Positions 16,119 through 25,691 are shown, counted from the first letter of the stretch. The stretch is DNA of 64,000 nt from Marinomonas sp. TW1 (GCF_001625355.1 NZ_JSEE01000006.1:62001-126000); one strand, 5' to 3'. Notes: generated by a model not told the origin, from the sequence alone. Numbers and translations: made by a program.

Positions 16119-16301
16119 TTAGTGTTGTGACGCTGACTTGAAAGGACGAGCAACGGTTAGGCCAGTGAAAAAAGCTTTGACATGAGACGTTACTTTTTTG
16201 ATTGCTTGTGCGTAGTAAGCACGACGAAGTTCGTAAGCTTTTTCAACATAAAAGTCAGCGTCTAGGTTACCAAAAGCATCGTATTTGTATTCGTTTTTCA
16301 T
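16119..16301 (-). CDS. Small 60-residue protein with strong promoter, function unknown
   Basis: This is a 60-residue, mostly helical, soluble, basic protein. The pattern F-G-N-L-D followed about 14 residues later by E-L-R-R-A-Y-Y-A recalls small proteobacterial proteins of the RSP_7527 type, but I am not certain. Evidence that it is real: an AGGAG ribosome site 8 bases before the ATG and a TTGCTG-17-TATAAT promoter 43 bases upstream, both in the same orientation. It sits between an EAL-GGDEF gene and pobR and has no evident partner. Confidence 0.72.
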   Translation of the reverse strand: MKNEYKYDAFGNLDADFYVEKAYELRRAYYAQAIKKVTSHVKAFFTGLTVARPFKSASQH

Positions 16302-16343
16302 AGTGTTTCTCCTGAAATATTGAAGTTTGTTTTGACACTACGA

Positions 16344-16372
16344 ATTATAAAATTTGACCAACTATTCAGCAA
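16344..16372 (-). promoter_or_regulatory. Sigma-70 promoter of the 60-residue protein gene
   Basis: On the minus strand a TTGCTG -35 (16367-16372), a 17-base spacer and a perfect TATAAT -10 (16344-16349) predict a start near 16337 and a leader of about 36 bases. This is one of the best sigma-70 matches in the window. Confidence 0.7.
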
Positions 16373-16408
16373 ACGATCAATTTTCAGCTAATAGGTTAGA
16401 AAAATTCA

Positions 16409-17302
16409 TCAAATAGAGGTTTGATTGCTTAACACTCGAAATTTTCCAGGCGGCATACCCGCGGCACGTTTAAAAAAACGAGAAAAATAACCAGGATCTT
16501 TGAAGCCTAAATCATAACTGATTTCATCTACTGAGCGAGCAGTGTAGATTAGGCTACGCTTGGCCTCAATCAGTAGCCTTTCATGCGCTAGTGCCAGCAC
16601 ACTCTTATTAAATGAAGCTTTGCTTAAGCGGTTTAAACGGCTGGTGGAAGTACTGAGAGCTTGTGCGTAATCTTGTGTGCTCCAGTGTTCTCGAAAATGC
16701 TTTTCGATTAATTCTTTTAGTCTTTGTATGCGGCTACTTTCGGCAATTTCTGCCGCGCTTTCCACGCCATTGTTTTGTTGTTGACGGTGTAAAATTAGCA
16801 AAATGGCCTTGATAAGATACTCGCTCATCAAAGCGCGGTCTTCACGAATGTATGAAGATTCACTCTCCAGTTGCTGAATCAATGGCCATAACTCCGAAAA
16901 GTGATTCCGGTTGCCATTAAAATTAATTTGGCAGGCTTGGCTCAGCAAAGGTTTGATGAATTTTGCGGCTTTTTCCTGGTAAGCGTCTTCTAGTAATGGT
17001 TCTGCGATGCTAATGACTCGTCCATCGGTATCTGGGGCGAAGTGAAAGCTGTGGACGACGCCCGCAGGCACAATGATGGCCCAAGCACCAAGTAAGTTCT
17101 GTTGTTGATCGTCTAGTTGAACCTTGGCTTGCCCTGATTTTAGGATCAAAATTTGGAACAGCTGTGCGTGTCGGTGAGGGCTGATTTTCCAGCCTAGATT
17201 ACTGCTTCTGTCTTCTATGTCTTCAATATGGAAAAACTCTGGATCATTGATCCAACTGGACTCTCCATACAAACCAAAGTGCGGAATCTGATTTTTGTTC
17301 AT
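16409..17302 (-). CDS. pobR: AraC-family regulator of 4-hydroxybenzoate catabolism (PobR type)
   Basis: This 297-residue AraC/XylS regulator has an N-terminal cupin-like effector domain (about residues 35-120, with H-R-H-A-Q-L-F-Q-I and V-P-A-G-V-V-H-S-F) and a C-terminal double helix-turn-helix (about 205-290). It ends with the family's G-F-K-D-P-G-Y-F-S-R-F-F-K-R-A-A-G-M-P-P segment. It is transcribed divergently from pobA across a 264-base gap, the standard arrangement of AraC-type pobR and pobA. It is expected to activate pobA when 4-hydroxybenzoate binds. The symbol rests on context plus family. Confidence 0.85.
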   Translation of the reverse strand: MNKNQIPHFGLYGESSWINDPEFFHIEDIEDRSSNLGWKISPHRHAQLFQILILKSGQAKVQLDDQQQNLLGAWAIIVPAGVVHSFHFAPDTDGRVISIAEPLLEDAYQEKAAKFIKPLLSQACQINFNGNRNHFSELWPLIQQLESESSYIREDRALMSEYLIKAILLILHRQQQNNGVESAAEIAESSRIQRLKELIEKHFREHWSTQDYAQALSTSTSRLNRLSKASFNKSVLALAHERLLIEAKRSLIYTARSVDEISYDLGFKDPGYFSRFFKRAAGMPPGKFRVLSNQTSI

Positions 17303-17560
17303 AAGCTATTTTTACATTTTTATTTTATATGGTTTGACTTTTATCTTGCTTAAGATATGACGTAAAGCCAATAAAAATAAGGCTTTTACGTAAAAAGTAT
17401 ATTTTTACTCTATTCTTCTATGATCAAAAAGTACAATTTTTTGATCACTTTTCACCTAACTAAGAGAGCGCTTGGCTTCTATGATGAAGATCAAATAGTG
17501 CTGTTATTTAGTATAAAGACTAAACATCGAGCACCGAACAAAAACAATAAATGAAGGTGA

Positions 17561-18763
<1,203 letters not shown>

Positions 18764-18806
18764 TTTGTCGAAAGCCATCTGATGGCATTTAACATGCTCT
18801 TAAAAC

Positions 18807-18837
18807 AAAAAACGACTCCCGAAGTGAGTCGTTTTTT
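18807..18837. terminator. Bidirectional terminator between pobA and the LPP20 gene
   Basis: AAAAAACGACTC and GAGTCGTTTTTT form a 12-bp stem with a 7-base loop. The A- and T-tracts allow it to end both pobA (plus) and the lipoprotein operon (minus). Confidence 0.88.
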
Positions 18838-18854
18838 TATGCCAGTAAAATGTT

Positions 18855-19874
18855 TTATTCTAAACGTGTTAGCCAAGTGAACATGGCACTAATGGCTTGT
18901 TTCGACCAATTCGTGGTGGCGGCATCCGCGGCTCTTTGTGAGTCTTTAGCAATGCCTCGGGCACTGACTGTCCAAGATGCCAAGCGAGCATTATTTGGAC
19001 CAAATAAGGCAAGGCTGCCTTCTTCAAACACATAATGACGTCCAGATTGCTGTTCGCTGTGTTGGCTGGTATTGCTCTCTAAACGGAACAAGGCTGGGCT
19101 TTTTGGCGTCATACCAAACTCAGATAAAGCACTAGCGAGGGCATTGGCTTGCTGTGTCTTTGAAGGGTCAACACCGTAGCTCAACAGCGCTTGATTGAGT
19201 TGTTGTTCAATGCTGATCACCTCATCACTGGCACGACCGGCTAAAGTGCGCTCAGTTGAATAGAGTTGTAATTCTTCGACATAAGATTGGCGTTGTGCAA
19301 AAGCGGGTATCAATCGCATATAGGTTTGCCAATCCGCTGGCGCAGCGTCTTCACCGAGTTGTGTGGTGAGCGATTCTGCGTTGTTGATAATGCTCAAATC
19401 AAGATCGTGAATGGCACTTTTGAGTCGGCTAACAATGCGAGAGCGATCAATGGATTGCAAGGCGTACACATATTGATTGCCAGCGTACCTCTCTTCATTC
19501 GTGGCTTGTTCTAACTCAATGGGGGCGGTGGCCACTTGTGTGTAAGCCGTTTGTACTTTTGATACCTGCTCTTTGCCGTTGCTAGACGAGACTTGGGTGT
19601 TTTGCGTATTGATTTGACTGACTTGAGTCGTCAGCTGTTGAGCAATTTGCGCATTGCCATTTTGTTCAGCCTGACTAAAGGCTAAAGCAAGATTGTCTAT
19701 TTTAGGCGCACTGCCAACACCATAAAGATGTGTTTGGCTTTGAGGTGGCGAGCTGACCCAGCTTGGTAGCGTTTCTGCATCTTTAGACGATTGATTGAAA
19801 CTACTGAAACACCCCGAAAGACTGGCGGCTAAGCCAGTCATAAAGAGGCATTGCATGACTGAGTGTTGCGTCAT
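18855..19874 (-). CDS. LPP20-family lipoprotein
   Basis: This is a 339-residue predicted outer-membrane lipoprotein. The lipobox L-S-G-C (Cys22) follows a short hydrophobic segment, and the P-S-W-V-x-x-P-P motif after it is typical of the LPP20/FlgP-like family. The central part is rich in Q, N, S and T and the remainder is alpha/beta. Its start overlaps the lpoB stop by 1 base (TAATG), so it is third in a lipoprotein operon. The function of this LPP20 subgroup is not known; a link to envelope assembly is inferred from its partners. Confidence 0.82.
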   Translation of the reverse strand: MTQHSVMQCLFMTGLAASLSGCFSSFNQSSKDAETLPSWVSSPPQSQTHLYGVGSAPKIDNLALAFSQAEQNGNAQIAQQLTTQVSQINTQNTQVSSSNGKEQVSKVQTAYTQVATAPIELEQATNEERYAGNQYVYALQSIDRSRIVSRLKSAIHDLDLSIINNAESLTTQLGEDAAPADWQTYMRLIPAFAQRQSYVEELQLYSTERTLAGRASDEVISIEQQLNQALLSYGVDPSKTQQANALASALSEFGMTPKSPALFRLESNTSQHSEQQSGRHYVFEEGSLALFGPNNARLASWTVSARGIAKDSQRAADAATTNWSKQAISAMFTWLTRLE

Positions 19875-20503
19875 TAAAAGAAACCTTTGTCAGCCAATTT
19901 TTTGATTTTCTTTTGACCATTCCATACTTCGCGATTAGTGGTCATATCGATCAGTTTAAGGTCTACTTGATAGAAGCTGACACGTTGTTCGCCGTTTGAG
20001 TCCACAATGGAATTAATGGTGCCAGAGAGGGCAAAGCCTGCTCCTTGCTCTAGACCAAACTCAGCCGCCGTTCCTGATGCCGCATTAAGCTCTTGGTCTT
20101 CTCGTTCGCCGCGAACATCGTCACGTTCTGCCCCAGAGACTACAAAATCCACTTTCCCTGAACGAATGAGACTGCGTTTGATGTCATTGATAAAGGTGTC
20201 TACTGGAATGTGTTCAGAGGATTTATTACGAATGGATTGAACAATAACCGTAGGATTGCCTTTTTGGTTGAAGTTGAAATCTCGGAACCAAGGGAAGGTC
20301 AACATGTCTGTCATCATTTCTTCGGCCACAAGACGAGAGTCTGTGTCGTTCCAACGGTCTGATAAAGCAACTTCTTCGTTATCCCCAAGACGCTTAACAC
20401 TGCCGCTTGAACAGGCCGTGAGTAACAATGCCATAAATAGGGTAAATACAGTACGACAAGAGAAGGCGTTCCGTGTCACTGATGTTAATGGTTGAATTTT
20501 CAT
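19874..20503 (-). CDS. lpoB: LpoB-type penicillin-binding-protein activator lipoprotein
   Basis: This is a 209-residue lipoprotein with lipobox L-T-A-C. The mature part matches the LpoB/YcfM fold in layout: V-A-E-E-M-M near residue 61, N-P-T-V-I-V-Q-S-I-R-N-K-S-S-E-H-I, and the D-L-K-L-I-D-M-T-T-N-R-E-V-W end segment. E. coli LpoB (213 residues) activates the peptidoglycan synthase PBP1b from the outer membrane. Here the gene lies between COG3014 and LPP20 genes and not at an E. coli-like locus, so the target synthase is inferred only. Confidence 0.85.
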   Translation of the reverse strand: MKIQPLTSVTRNAFSCRTVFTLFMALLLTACSSGSVKRLGDNEEVALSDRWNDTDSRLVAEEMMTDMLTFPWFRDFNFNQKGNPTVIVQSIRNKSSEHIPVDTFINDIKRSLIRSGKVDFVVSGAERDDVRGEREDQELNAASGTAAEFGLEQGAGFALSGTINSIVDSNGEQRVSFYQVDLKLIDMTTNREVWNGQKKIKKLADKGFF

Positions 20504-20566
20504 AGTCTTTTCCTTACATCACCTTAATAAGAGCTTAGTGAATCCGCTCTGGTTAGTTTAATCCAT

Positions 20567-22240
20567 TTAATATGGGTTGCGTAGATTCCATACTTTTATT
20601 TTGTTGGCTTTTAAAGATGTCTCGCCAAGCGAAAAGTGTTTGCCATTGGTCTCATAAGTCGGTTGGTATTTGCCGGCGCTTAGCGGTGTTCGGGTTAGGC
20701 GAACTTGTGCTGGTAGTGTTAACCAGTTTCGAGTGTCGGCGGCCGATGTGGCTAAAACCGATATTTGACCAATAAAATTGAGTAACATAGCCGCGCCTTC
20801 GTCTTGCACTTCTGATGTGATGCGAAATGCCAGCCAGCTGCGAATGAACTCACGAATCATGCTTTCGTATATGTCCCTTTGGGCATTCGCTAGTTGCTCT
20901 TGAAAAGCGATGTCGGCTAAGGAAGTCATGCGTAAACTGTCAGTCTTTTCAATTTGCTTGGAGACGGTTAAGTGAGTGTCATGTTGATCGAGTGTAAAGC
21001 GACGATAGTAGGGTACGGTAACTCGAATGTTTTGCTGTGTGAGCAAGGTATCAATATTGGATTGTTCCAGTTGCTGCCAGATTCCTGAACCAAGGATGAC
21101 GCGTTTGGTGAACACACCTGAAAAAGCCCCCCAAGCCCCGCCAGCTTTATAATTGGCAATCATATTCAGCGGATTAATGTCAGCATATACCATGGTAAAC
21201 CAACGAAATGCATCGTTGTCTTCCATTCGTCCGCCACCATGTAATGGCTCTAATACTAGAGAGTATGACCAAGGTTCAGCGTATAGAATGAGTGACATTT
21301 CGCTTTTGTCGGGCACAAAACCTTGGTGCTCAAGTACCACGAGTTCAGCACTGTCTGGTTGATAGGTCTGCAGTGTTTCCTGCATTTCAGGAGACAATTT
21401 GGCTTGGATCGTTTGCGCTATTTCCGCTGCATCGAAGCCGGTTTTTTTCATCATACGGATGGTATCTAACCAAGCTCGTTCTGCGCTGACGGCGGGTAGA
21501 TTGTATTGTTCCGCATAGCCATTTTGATACAACTCAGCGGCTTTCTGATAGCTGATACGAGCATCGTCGTATTCACCGCTAATTTCGTATTGCAGGCCTT
21601 CCATATATCGTGCCCAAGCATCATCACGATATAGAAATTTGTCTCGATCTAAACGTCCTGTGTAAAAACGACTTAACCAAGAGATGGCTTTTTCATAAAA
21701 AGCCTGATCTTGTTTAGCATCGAGTTGTTCATAACTTGGCGTTTGAGCACGGATTTCATTGAGCTTGATGTCAATGCGGCGGGCTTCAACTAAAGCAGAA
21801 TCTAATAGTTGTCGCTGTTTTGATAATGTCTCTGCTTGTTCGGCTAGGGCGAGATAGTTAAGCGATTTTAAATAACTAATGTAAACCCGTTCTACTCCCG
21901 AACCACGGTAATTACTTTGTCGTGGGTTTGAGATCAGTGCCCAAGTGCGATTTGATAAGCTTTCTTCGAGGAAGGTATCACTCAGCCTTTCGGCTTTTTC
22001 AAGCAGCGTATTGCTGCGCTCAAAGTCACCTTGATTTTGCGCTAAACTGCCTATCTCCATATAGTAAAGTAACTGGTCTTGTGAATTGTCCAAGGCGTCA
22101 GTGAGGTTGTCCTCAGCGGCTTTCCATTCACCTTGCTTGGCATGTGATAATCCAACTTCTATGTCATCTCGGTAGGTCGCACAGCCAGATAATAAGGTGG
22201 TAATGATCAAACAGACAACGCAAGTTAACAGCTGGTTCAC
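20567..22240 (-). CDS. COG3014-family lipoprotein with TPR-like N-terminus
   Basis: This 557-residue protein starts with GTG and has a signal peptide and lipobox L-S-G-C. Residues about 30-250 contain tetratricopeptide-like helices (H-A-K-Q-G-E-W-K-A-A-E-D-N-L; S-G-E-Y-D-D-A-R-I-S-Y-Q-K-A). The C-terminal half is a beta-rich COG3014 domain of unknown function. It begins 1 base after a 40-codon gene and is followed 63 bases on by lpoB. The three lipoprotein genes on one strand suggest an outer-membrane complex that may act on cell-wall synthesis. Confidence 0.8.
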   Translation of the reverse strand: MNQLLTCVVCLIITTLLSGCATYRDDIEVGLSHAKQGEWKAAEDNLTDALDNSQDQLLYYMEIGSLAQNQGDFERSNTLLEKAERLSDTFLEESLSNRTWALISNPRQSNYRGSGVERVYISYLKSLNYLALAEQAETLSKQRQLLDSALVEARRIDIKLNEIRAQTPSYEQLDAKQDQAFYEKAISWLSRFYTGRLDRDKFLYRDDAWARYMEGLQYEISGEYDDARISYQKAAELYQNGYAEQYNLPAVSAERAWLDTIRMMKKTGFDAAEIAQTIQAKLSPEMQETLQTYQPDSAELVVLEHQGFVPDKSEMSLILYAEPWSYSLVLEPLHGGGRMEDNDAFRWFTMVYADINPLNMIANYKAGGAWGAFSGVFTKRVILGSGIWQQLEQSNIDTLLTQQNIRVTVPYYRRFTLDQHDTHLTVSKQIEKTDSLRMTSLADIAFQEQLANAQRDIYESMIREFIRSWLAFRITSEVQDEGAAMLLNFIGQISVLATSAADTRNWLTLPAQVRLTRTPLSAGKYQPTYETNGKHFSLGETSLKANKIKVWNLRNPY

Positions 22241-22241
22241 T

Positions 22242-22364
22242 CTACATCCCTTTTGCCAAAAACTGATTTACCACCAAGAGTCCAAACAGAGCGAAACAAG
22301 CTAAATACAATAATAGCCATCGTGCTTTTAGACAATATGGGCAAGGCTTCTTTTTCTTTCTCAT
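22242..22364 (-). CDS. Predicted 40-residue membrane protein with a CPYC motif, start of the lipoprotein operon
   Basis: This short gene was found by reading the minus strand upstream of the COG3014 gene. The ATG at 22364 has a GGAAG site 7 bases upstream, and the TAG ends 1 base before the COG3014 GTG, so translation would be coupled. The product starts M-R-K-K-K-K, then P-C-P-Y-C, then a single hydrophobic span (about residues 16-36). A basic head with a C-P-Y-C pair facing the cytoplasm is expected under the positive-inside rule. The pair could bind metal or act in thiol exchange. I know no named family. Confidence 0.6.
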   Translation of the reverse strand: MRKKKKPCPYCLKARWLLLYLACFALFGLLVVNQFLAKGM

Positions 22365-22423
22365 CACAGCTTCCATTTGAGATATTGATCAGACCTTATA
22401 AGTAAAAGGTTTTCTTATGCTAT

Positions 22424-22454
22424 AAAAAAAGGAGGCGCATGGCCTCCTTTTTTT
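22424..22454 (-). terminator. secB terminator
   Basis: AAAAAAAGGAGGC and GCCTCCTTTTTTT form a 13-bp stem with a 5-base loop, 33 bases past the secB stop, and end in a T-run on the minus strand. It separates secB from the lipoprotein operon. Confidence 0.9.
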
Positions 22455-22486
22455 ACACAAACTTGATTCAAGTTCAAATGCGTTTG

Positions 22487-22960
22487 TTACTGAGCCGTTT
22501 CGCCTTGCTGCTTTTGTAGGCTTTCTACATACAGTGCATCAAAGTTAATTGGCGCTAGCATGATGGCAGGGAAGCTGCCTTTTACGACCATTGCATCGAT
22601 GTTTTCACGAGCGTATGGGAAAAGAGTAGCAGGGCAAAAAGCGCCAAGAGCATGGTGTAACTGTTGCTCATCCAATCCAGAAATCACAAATAGACCACCT
22701 TGTTGAACTTGAACTAGGTAGCCAGTTTCGCCGTTGTTTTTCACTGTTACGGTAATTTCGAGTACTACTTCGTAAACATTTTCACCAACTTGGCGGCTTT
22801 TCGTGTTTAATTCCAGACCAACTTCAGGTTTCCACTCTTCTTGGAAAATCATCGGTGCGCGAGGTGATTCGAAAGAGATGTCTTTCAAAAAGACACGTTG
22901 TAGAGACAGTTGTGGTGTTTGCGCTTCTTGTGTTTCTTGAGTTGCCGCTGTATCAGCCAT
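22487..22960 (-). CDS. secB: Protein-export chaperone SecB
   Basis: This 157-residue cytosolic chaperone (a tetramer in the family) keeps preproteins unfolded and delivers them to SecA. The segment L-S-L-Q-R-V-F-L-K-D-I-S-F-E-S-P, the W-K-P-E-V motif and the F-C-P-x-x-L-F-P-Y-A-R end motif mark SecB. An AAGGAA ribosome site precedes the ATG. It is last in the rhodanese-grxC-secB group, the same order as E. coli yibN-grxC-secB, and a strong terminator follows. Confidence 0.97.
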   Translation of the reverse strand: MADTAATQETQEAQTPQLSLQRVFLKDISFESPRAPMIFQEEWKPEVGLELNTKSRQVGENVYEVVLEITVTVKNNGETGYLVQVQQGGLFVISGLDEQQLHHALGAFCPATLFPYARENIDAMVVKGSFPAIMLAPINFDALYVESLQKQQGETAQ

Positions 22961-23030
22961 GCTTGTTCCTTGTTTAAATCATTTCACGTTGTTATTTGGT
23001 TTTTATGTTGCTGGTGTTTTCGAGCGTGTT

Positions 23031-23285
23031 CTATTGAGACAACAAAGTGTCTAATTTTTGTTCACGTTCAAGGGCGAAAAGATCATCGCAGCCGCCAATG
23101 TGTTGTTCACCAATCCAAATTTGTGGAACGGTGTGACGGCCACTTTTTTCCATCATCTCTTGTCGTAGAGCACGCTCGCCGTCGACGCGGATTTCATTAA
23201 ACGCCACGTCTTTTGTGTTTAAAAGTTGTTTTGCTCGAACACAAAAAGGGCAGTAATCACTTGAATAGATAGTCACAGTGGCCAT
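23031..23285 (-). CDS. grxC: Glutaredoxin 3
   Basis: This 84-residue dithiol glutaredoxin has the active site C-P-F-C at residues 12-15, the T-V-P-Q-I cis-proline loop and the G-G-C-D-D glutathione-binding motif. It reduces protein and glutathione disulfides. It lies 9 bases after the rhodanese gene and 70 bases before secB on the same strand. Confidence 0.96.
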   Translation of the reverse strand: MATVTIYSSDYCPFCVRAKQLLNTKDVAFNEIRVDGERALRQEMMEKSGRHTVPQIWIGEQHIGGCDDLFALEREQKLDTLLSQ

Positions 23286-23294
23286 AATTTCACA

Positions 23295-23714
23295 TTAACC
23301 TTTCACTAATGGCAGGTTCGACGATTGCCATTCAGCAATGCCGCCTTGCATCTTATAAACCTTGCTATAACCTTGTTTCTTAAGGTCTTTAGCGCTAGGG
23401 CCAGCCGTAATTCCTGACTTGCACACCAAGATAATGGGGGCATCTTTGTGTTTCTCAAGACGGTGTAAGTTGTCTTTCATTTTCGTCGCAGGAATGCTGA
23501 TTGCGCCAGTGATATGACCAGCGTTAAATTCTTTCTCGGTACGAATGTCGACAACAACGGCTTCTTCATTATTCATCAAAGTGGTGGCCGCCGCAGGTGT
23601 TACGCCTTGAGCACCGCCTTTTTGTTCAACAAAAATCAAGGTAATCAGGATGGCGAAAAAAACCGCGACCATTTCCCAGTGGTTGATCGAAAATTCAATA
23701 AGTTGATTCATCAT
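23295..23714 (-). CDS. yibN: Membrane-anchored rhodanese-like protein (YibN type)
   Basis: This protein of about 139 residues has one N-terminal membrane span (M-V-A-V-F-F-A-I-L-I-T-L-I-F-V) and a rhodanese domain with catalytic Cys in V-C-K-S-G-I-T-A-G. The role in E. coli YibN is not fully settled; sulfur transfer or membrane redox work has been suggested. Starts at 23711, 23714, 23729 and 23753 are all open and none has a clear ribosome site. 23714 is chosen because the text from there aligns with pseudomonad homologs. Downstream are grxC and secB. Confidence 0.85.
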   Translation of the reverse strand: MMNQLIEFSINHWEMVAVFFAILITLIFVEQKGGAQGVTPAAATTLMNNEEAVVVDIRTEKEFNAGHITGAISIPATKMKDNLHRLEKHKDAPIILVCKSGITAGPSAKDLKKQGYSKVYKMQGGIAEWQSSNLPLVKG

Positions 23715-23814
23715 AATAGTAAAGCCCATGTTTAAACTGCGAGCATTATACACGGCAAGATGAATCGGTACATACTCTCATGAGTCTTGAAAGGCGCAAA
23801 TTGGGTGATTGCAG

Positions 23815-23852
23815 AATAGGCTCGAAAAACACTCAGCTATTTCGAGCCTATT
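23815..23852 (-). terminator. Hairpin after the DUF1338 gene
   Basis: AATAGGCTCGAAA and TTTCGAGCCTATT form a perfect 13-bp stem with a 12-base loop, 38 bases past the DUF1338 stop. The T-run is poor on the minus strand, so it may end transcription only with help or may stabilise the message. Confidence 0.55.
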
Positions 23853-23889
23853 TTAGAGTCGACGTGTATAAAAATGCGTGCTTATCCGG

Positions 23890-24693
23890 TTACTTTGCAC
23901 TGGTGGAATCGAAAATCTTATCCGCGTTGCCCTCGATAAAACTGTCAAATAGATTGCCATCCGGCATTTCGTGACGCTCTGCAAACTCATAGAAACAGCT
24001 TGGGATCAGACTGCTTTGTCCATCGGCGAACAAGTAGTCGACTTTATCTGCCATGGTTGAAGATTGTTCTAAGTAGGATTCTGGAGAGCCTTTTATTAAA
24101 CCGCCAACGTCGTTAAGTACATAGCCTTGGTCGATTAACGTTTGGTTAACCGTCGTAATCTTGTCGAATTTGGAAAGGTGATTAATGCTGACCGTAAAGT
24201 GATTGGCCTGCAATCCCATGGTGGTTAACCAAGCGGCGTATTCACTGTGTTTGGCTAACGTTAGGTAGTCCGCTTGTGTGGGAGTAGACCATAATAATCC
24301 AGCATAAAAAATACTGGGGTCTTGAACCGCATCGGAGGGTATTTGAGCCACATATCGACTCAGGATGTCTTGGCATTCTTGTGGTAGCTCGTCTATTAAT
24401 AATTCTGAAAGAAAAATTTTAGGCGCTTGTGAATCGTCGGTGTGGCGGTAACAACGGGCCTTTAAATGTTTATTTTCAAAACGAAAGGCCCCATAAGCCT
24501 GATAACCAAGAGCGATTAATTGTGGCTCAAGTTTCTCCAGAGAGATGGGCGAATTGTTGAAGGTCCGAAAAGCCACGTGATCGTTTATCACTTGCTCGCC
24601 ATAACCTTTAAAGAGGGTTTGAATGCTCTGCGCTTGTGGGGTGACTTGTGTGTATTTTTGCCATAAGGCAGCGAAAAAATCCTGATAGGTCAT
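23890..24693 (-). CDS. DUF1338-family 2-oxoadipate dioxygenase/decarboxylase-like protein (HglS type)
   Basis: This 267-residue member of the DUF1338 family belongs to the vicinal-oxygen-chelate fold. In Pseudomonas putida HglS converts 2-oxoadipate to D-2-hydroxyglutarate in lysine catabolism. The residues expected to bind Fe(II) and substrate are visible: His39 and Arg43 (D-H-V-A-F-R-T-F), His165 (A-N-H-F-T-V) and Glu236 (F-Y-E-F). It is much shorter than P. putida HglS or E. coli YdcJ (about 450), as are some other bacterial and plant members. Location beside AmaB- and AmaA-like genes supports the lysine role. It sits on the opposite strand from them. Confidence 0.85.
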   Translation of the reverse strand: MTYQDFFAALWQKYTQVTPQAQSIQTLFKGYGEQVINDHVAFRTFNNSPISLEKLEPQLIALGYQAYGAFRFENKHLKARCYRHTDDSQAPKIFLSELLIDELPQECQDILSRYVAQIPSDAVQDPSIFYAGLLWSTPTQADYLTLAKHSEYAAWLTTMGLQANHFTVSINHLSKFDKITTVNQTLIDQGYVLNDVGGLIKGSPESYLEQSSTMADKVDYLFADGQSSLIPSCFYEFAERHEMPDGNLFDSFIEGNADKIFDSTSAK

Positions 24694-24815
24694 GGCGTTA
24701 CTCCAAATAAGTTGTCCTTACATTACTCTACTGCATTATTAACGGCTTCGACAAAAGCTAAAAAAGCATTTGATGATGCAGAAAAGTTGTGTGACCTGAA
24801 TCAGCGTGCGCGGTT

Positions 24816-25691
24816 TTACTCTGAGCGTAGCGCATTTTCTTTTGCTCTAGACGGTACAAATAGCTGCTGTTTCGCCGCCAATATGGTGTTGATCAAATGC
24901 GCCGGAAAGCTTCGTGATTTTTGATGCGCTAAGCCAACCACACGCTTCAACTTGACGTCATTTAACGGCCTGAGACATAAGTCTTTTCGACCTCGTGATG
25001 AATGCTCAGGGATCAGTGAAATGCCCAATCCTGCGGCAACCAGATCCAGAGCGTACTCTTCGGTTTTTACTTGTGCCCTGACATCGGTCGTAAGCTCTTG
25101 TTTTTGCATGAGATAGTGCCATGACTCGAAGATGTCACAAGGTGTGCGAGAAATAAAAGGCTGTTTGTCGATTTGTTTAATAGACAGGGAAGGGAAGTCA
25201 GATAACCAGTGGTCGAGTGGCATGGCGATGACATAATCGTCTTCCCACAAAGGGTAAAACACGTCTTCTTCCGTAGTATAACGATGACAAGTGAATCGTA
25301 AATCGGCACTTTCCGATTCGTCGACCAGTTTTAAGGTCAGTCCAGAGACTTCATCCAGCATGGTTTTGATGACTTGGCTTATCAGTGCTCCGGATAAAAA
25401 CGGTGCCAGAGAGATAGACAGCGTAAGTGGTGCTGGTGTCTGGCTAAAAAGCTGACGCATACTGCTCATGTCATTCACCATTTTACAGGCATGAGGATAC
25501 AGTTGTGTTCCGCTATCCGTTGCTGATACGCCTTTTGAGTGCCTGACGAAGAGCTTGGTGCCGAGGTCTTCTTCTAATTGGCTGACGGTGTTTGAAATCG
25601 ATGGCTGGGCCACAAAACAGCGTTTGGCGGCGGCACTTAAGCTGCCTTCTTCGTACACGGCAATGAAATAGCGCAAAGATCGAATGTCCAT
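24816..25691 (-). CDS. LysR-family regulator, divergent from the lysine-catabolic genes
   Basis: This 291-residue LysR regulator has an N-terminal winged helix-turn-helix (S-L-S-A-A-A-K-R-C-F-V-A-Q-P-S-I-S-N-T-V-S-Q-L-E) and a C-terminal effector domain. The ATG at 25691 has a GAGG site; an earlier in-frame ATG at 25721 lacks one. It is transcribed away from the AmaB-like gene across 162 bases and lies 122 bases upstream of the DUF1338 gene on the same strand. It could control both directions. Inducer unknown; a pipecolate or lysine intermediate is inferred. Confidence 0.85.
   Translation of the reverse strand: MDIRSLRYFIAVYEEGSLSAAAKRCFVAQPSISNTVSQLEEDLGTKLFVRHSKGVSATDSGTQLYPHACKMVNDMSSMRQLFSQTPAPLTLSISLAPFLSGALISQVIKTMLDEVSGLTLKLVDESESADLRFTCHRYTTEEDVFYPLWEDDYVIAMPLDHWLSDFPSLSIKQIDKQPFISRTPCDIFESWHYLMQKQELTTDVRAQVKTEEYALDLVAAGLGISLIPEHSSRGRKDLCLRPLNDVKLKRVVGLAHQKSRSFPAHLINTILAAKQQLFVPSRAKENALRSE

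Noticed and set aside
24712..24924. 70-codon open frame between the DUF1338 and LysR genes
   Set aside because: It overlaps the 3' end of the LysR gene in antisense and has no start signals.
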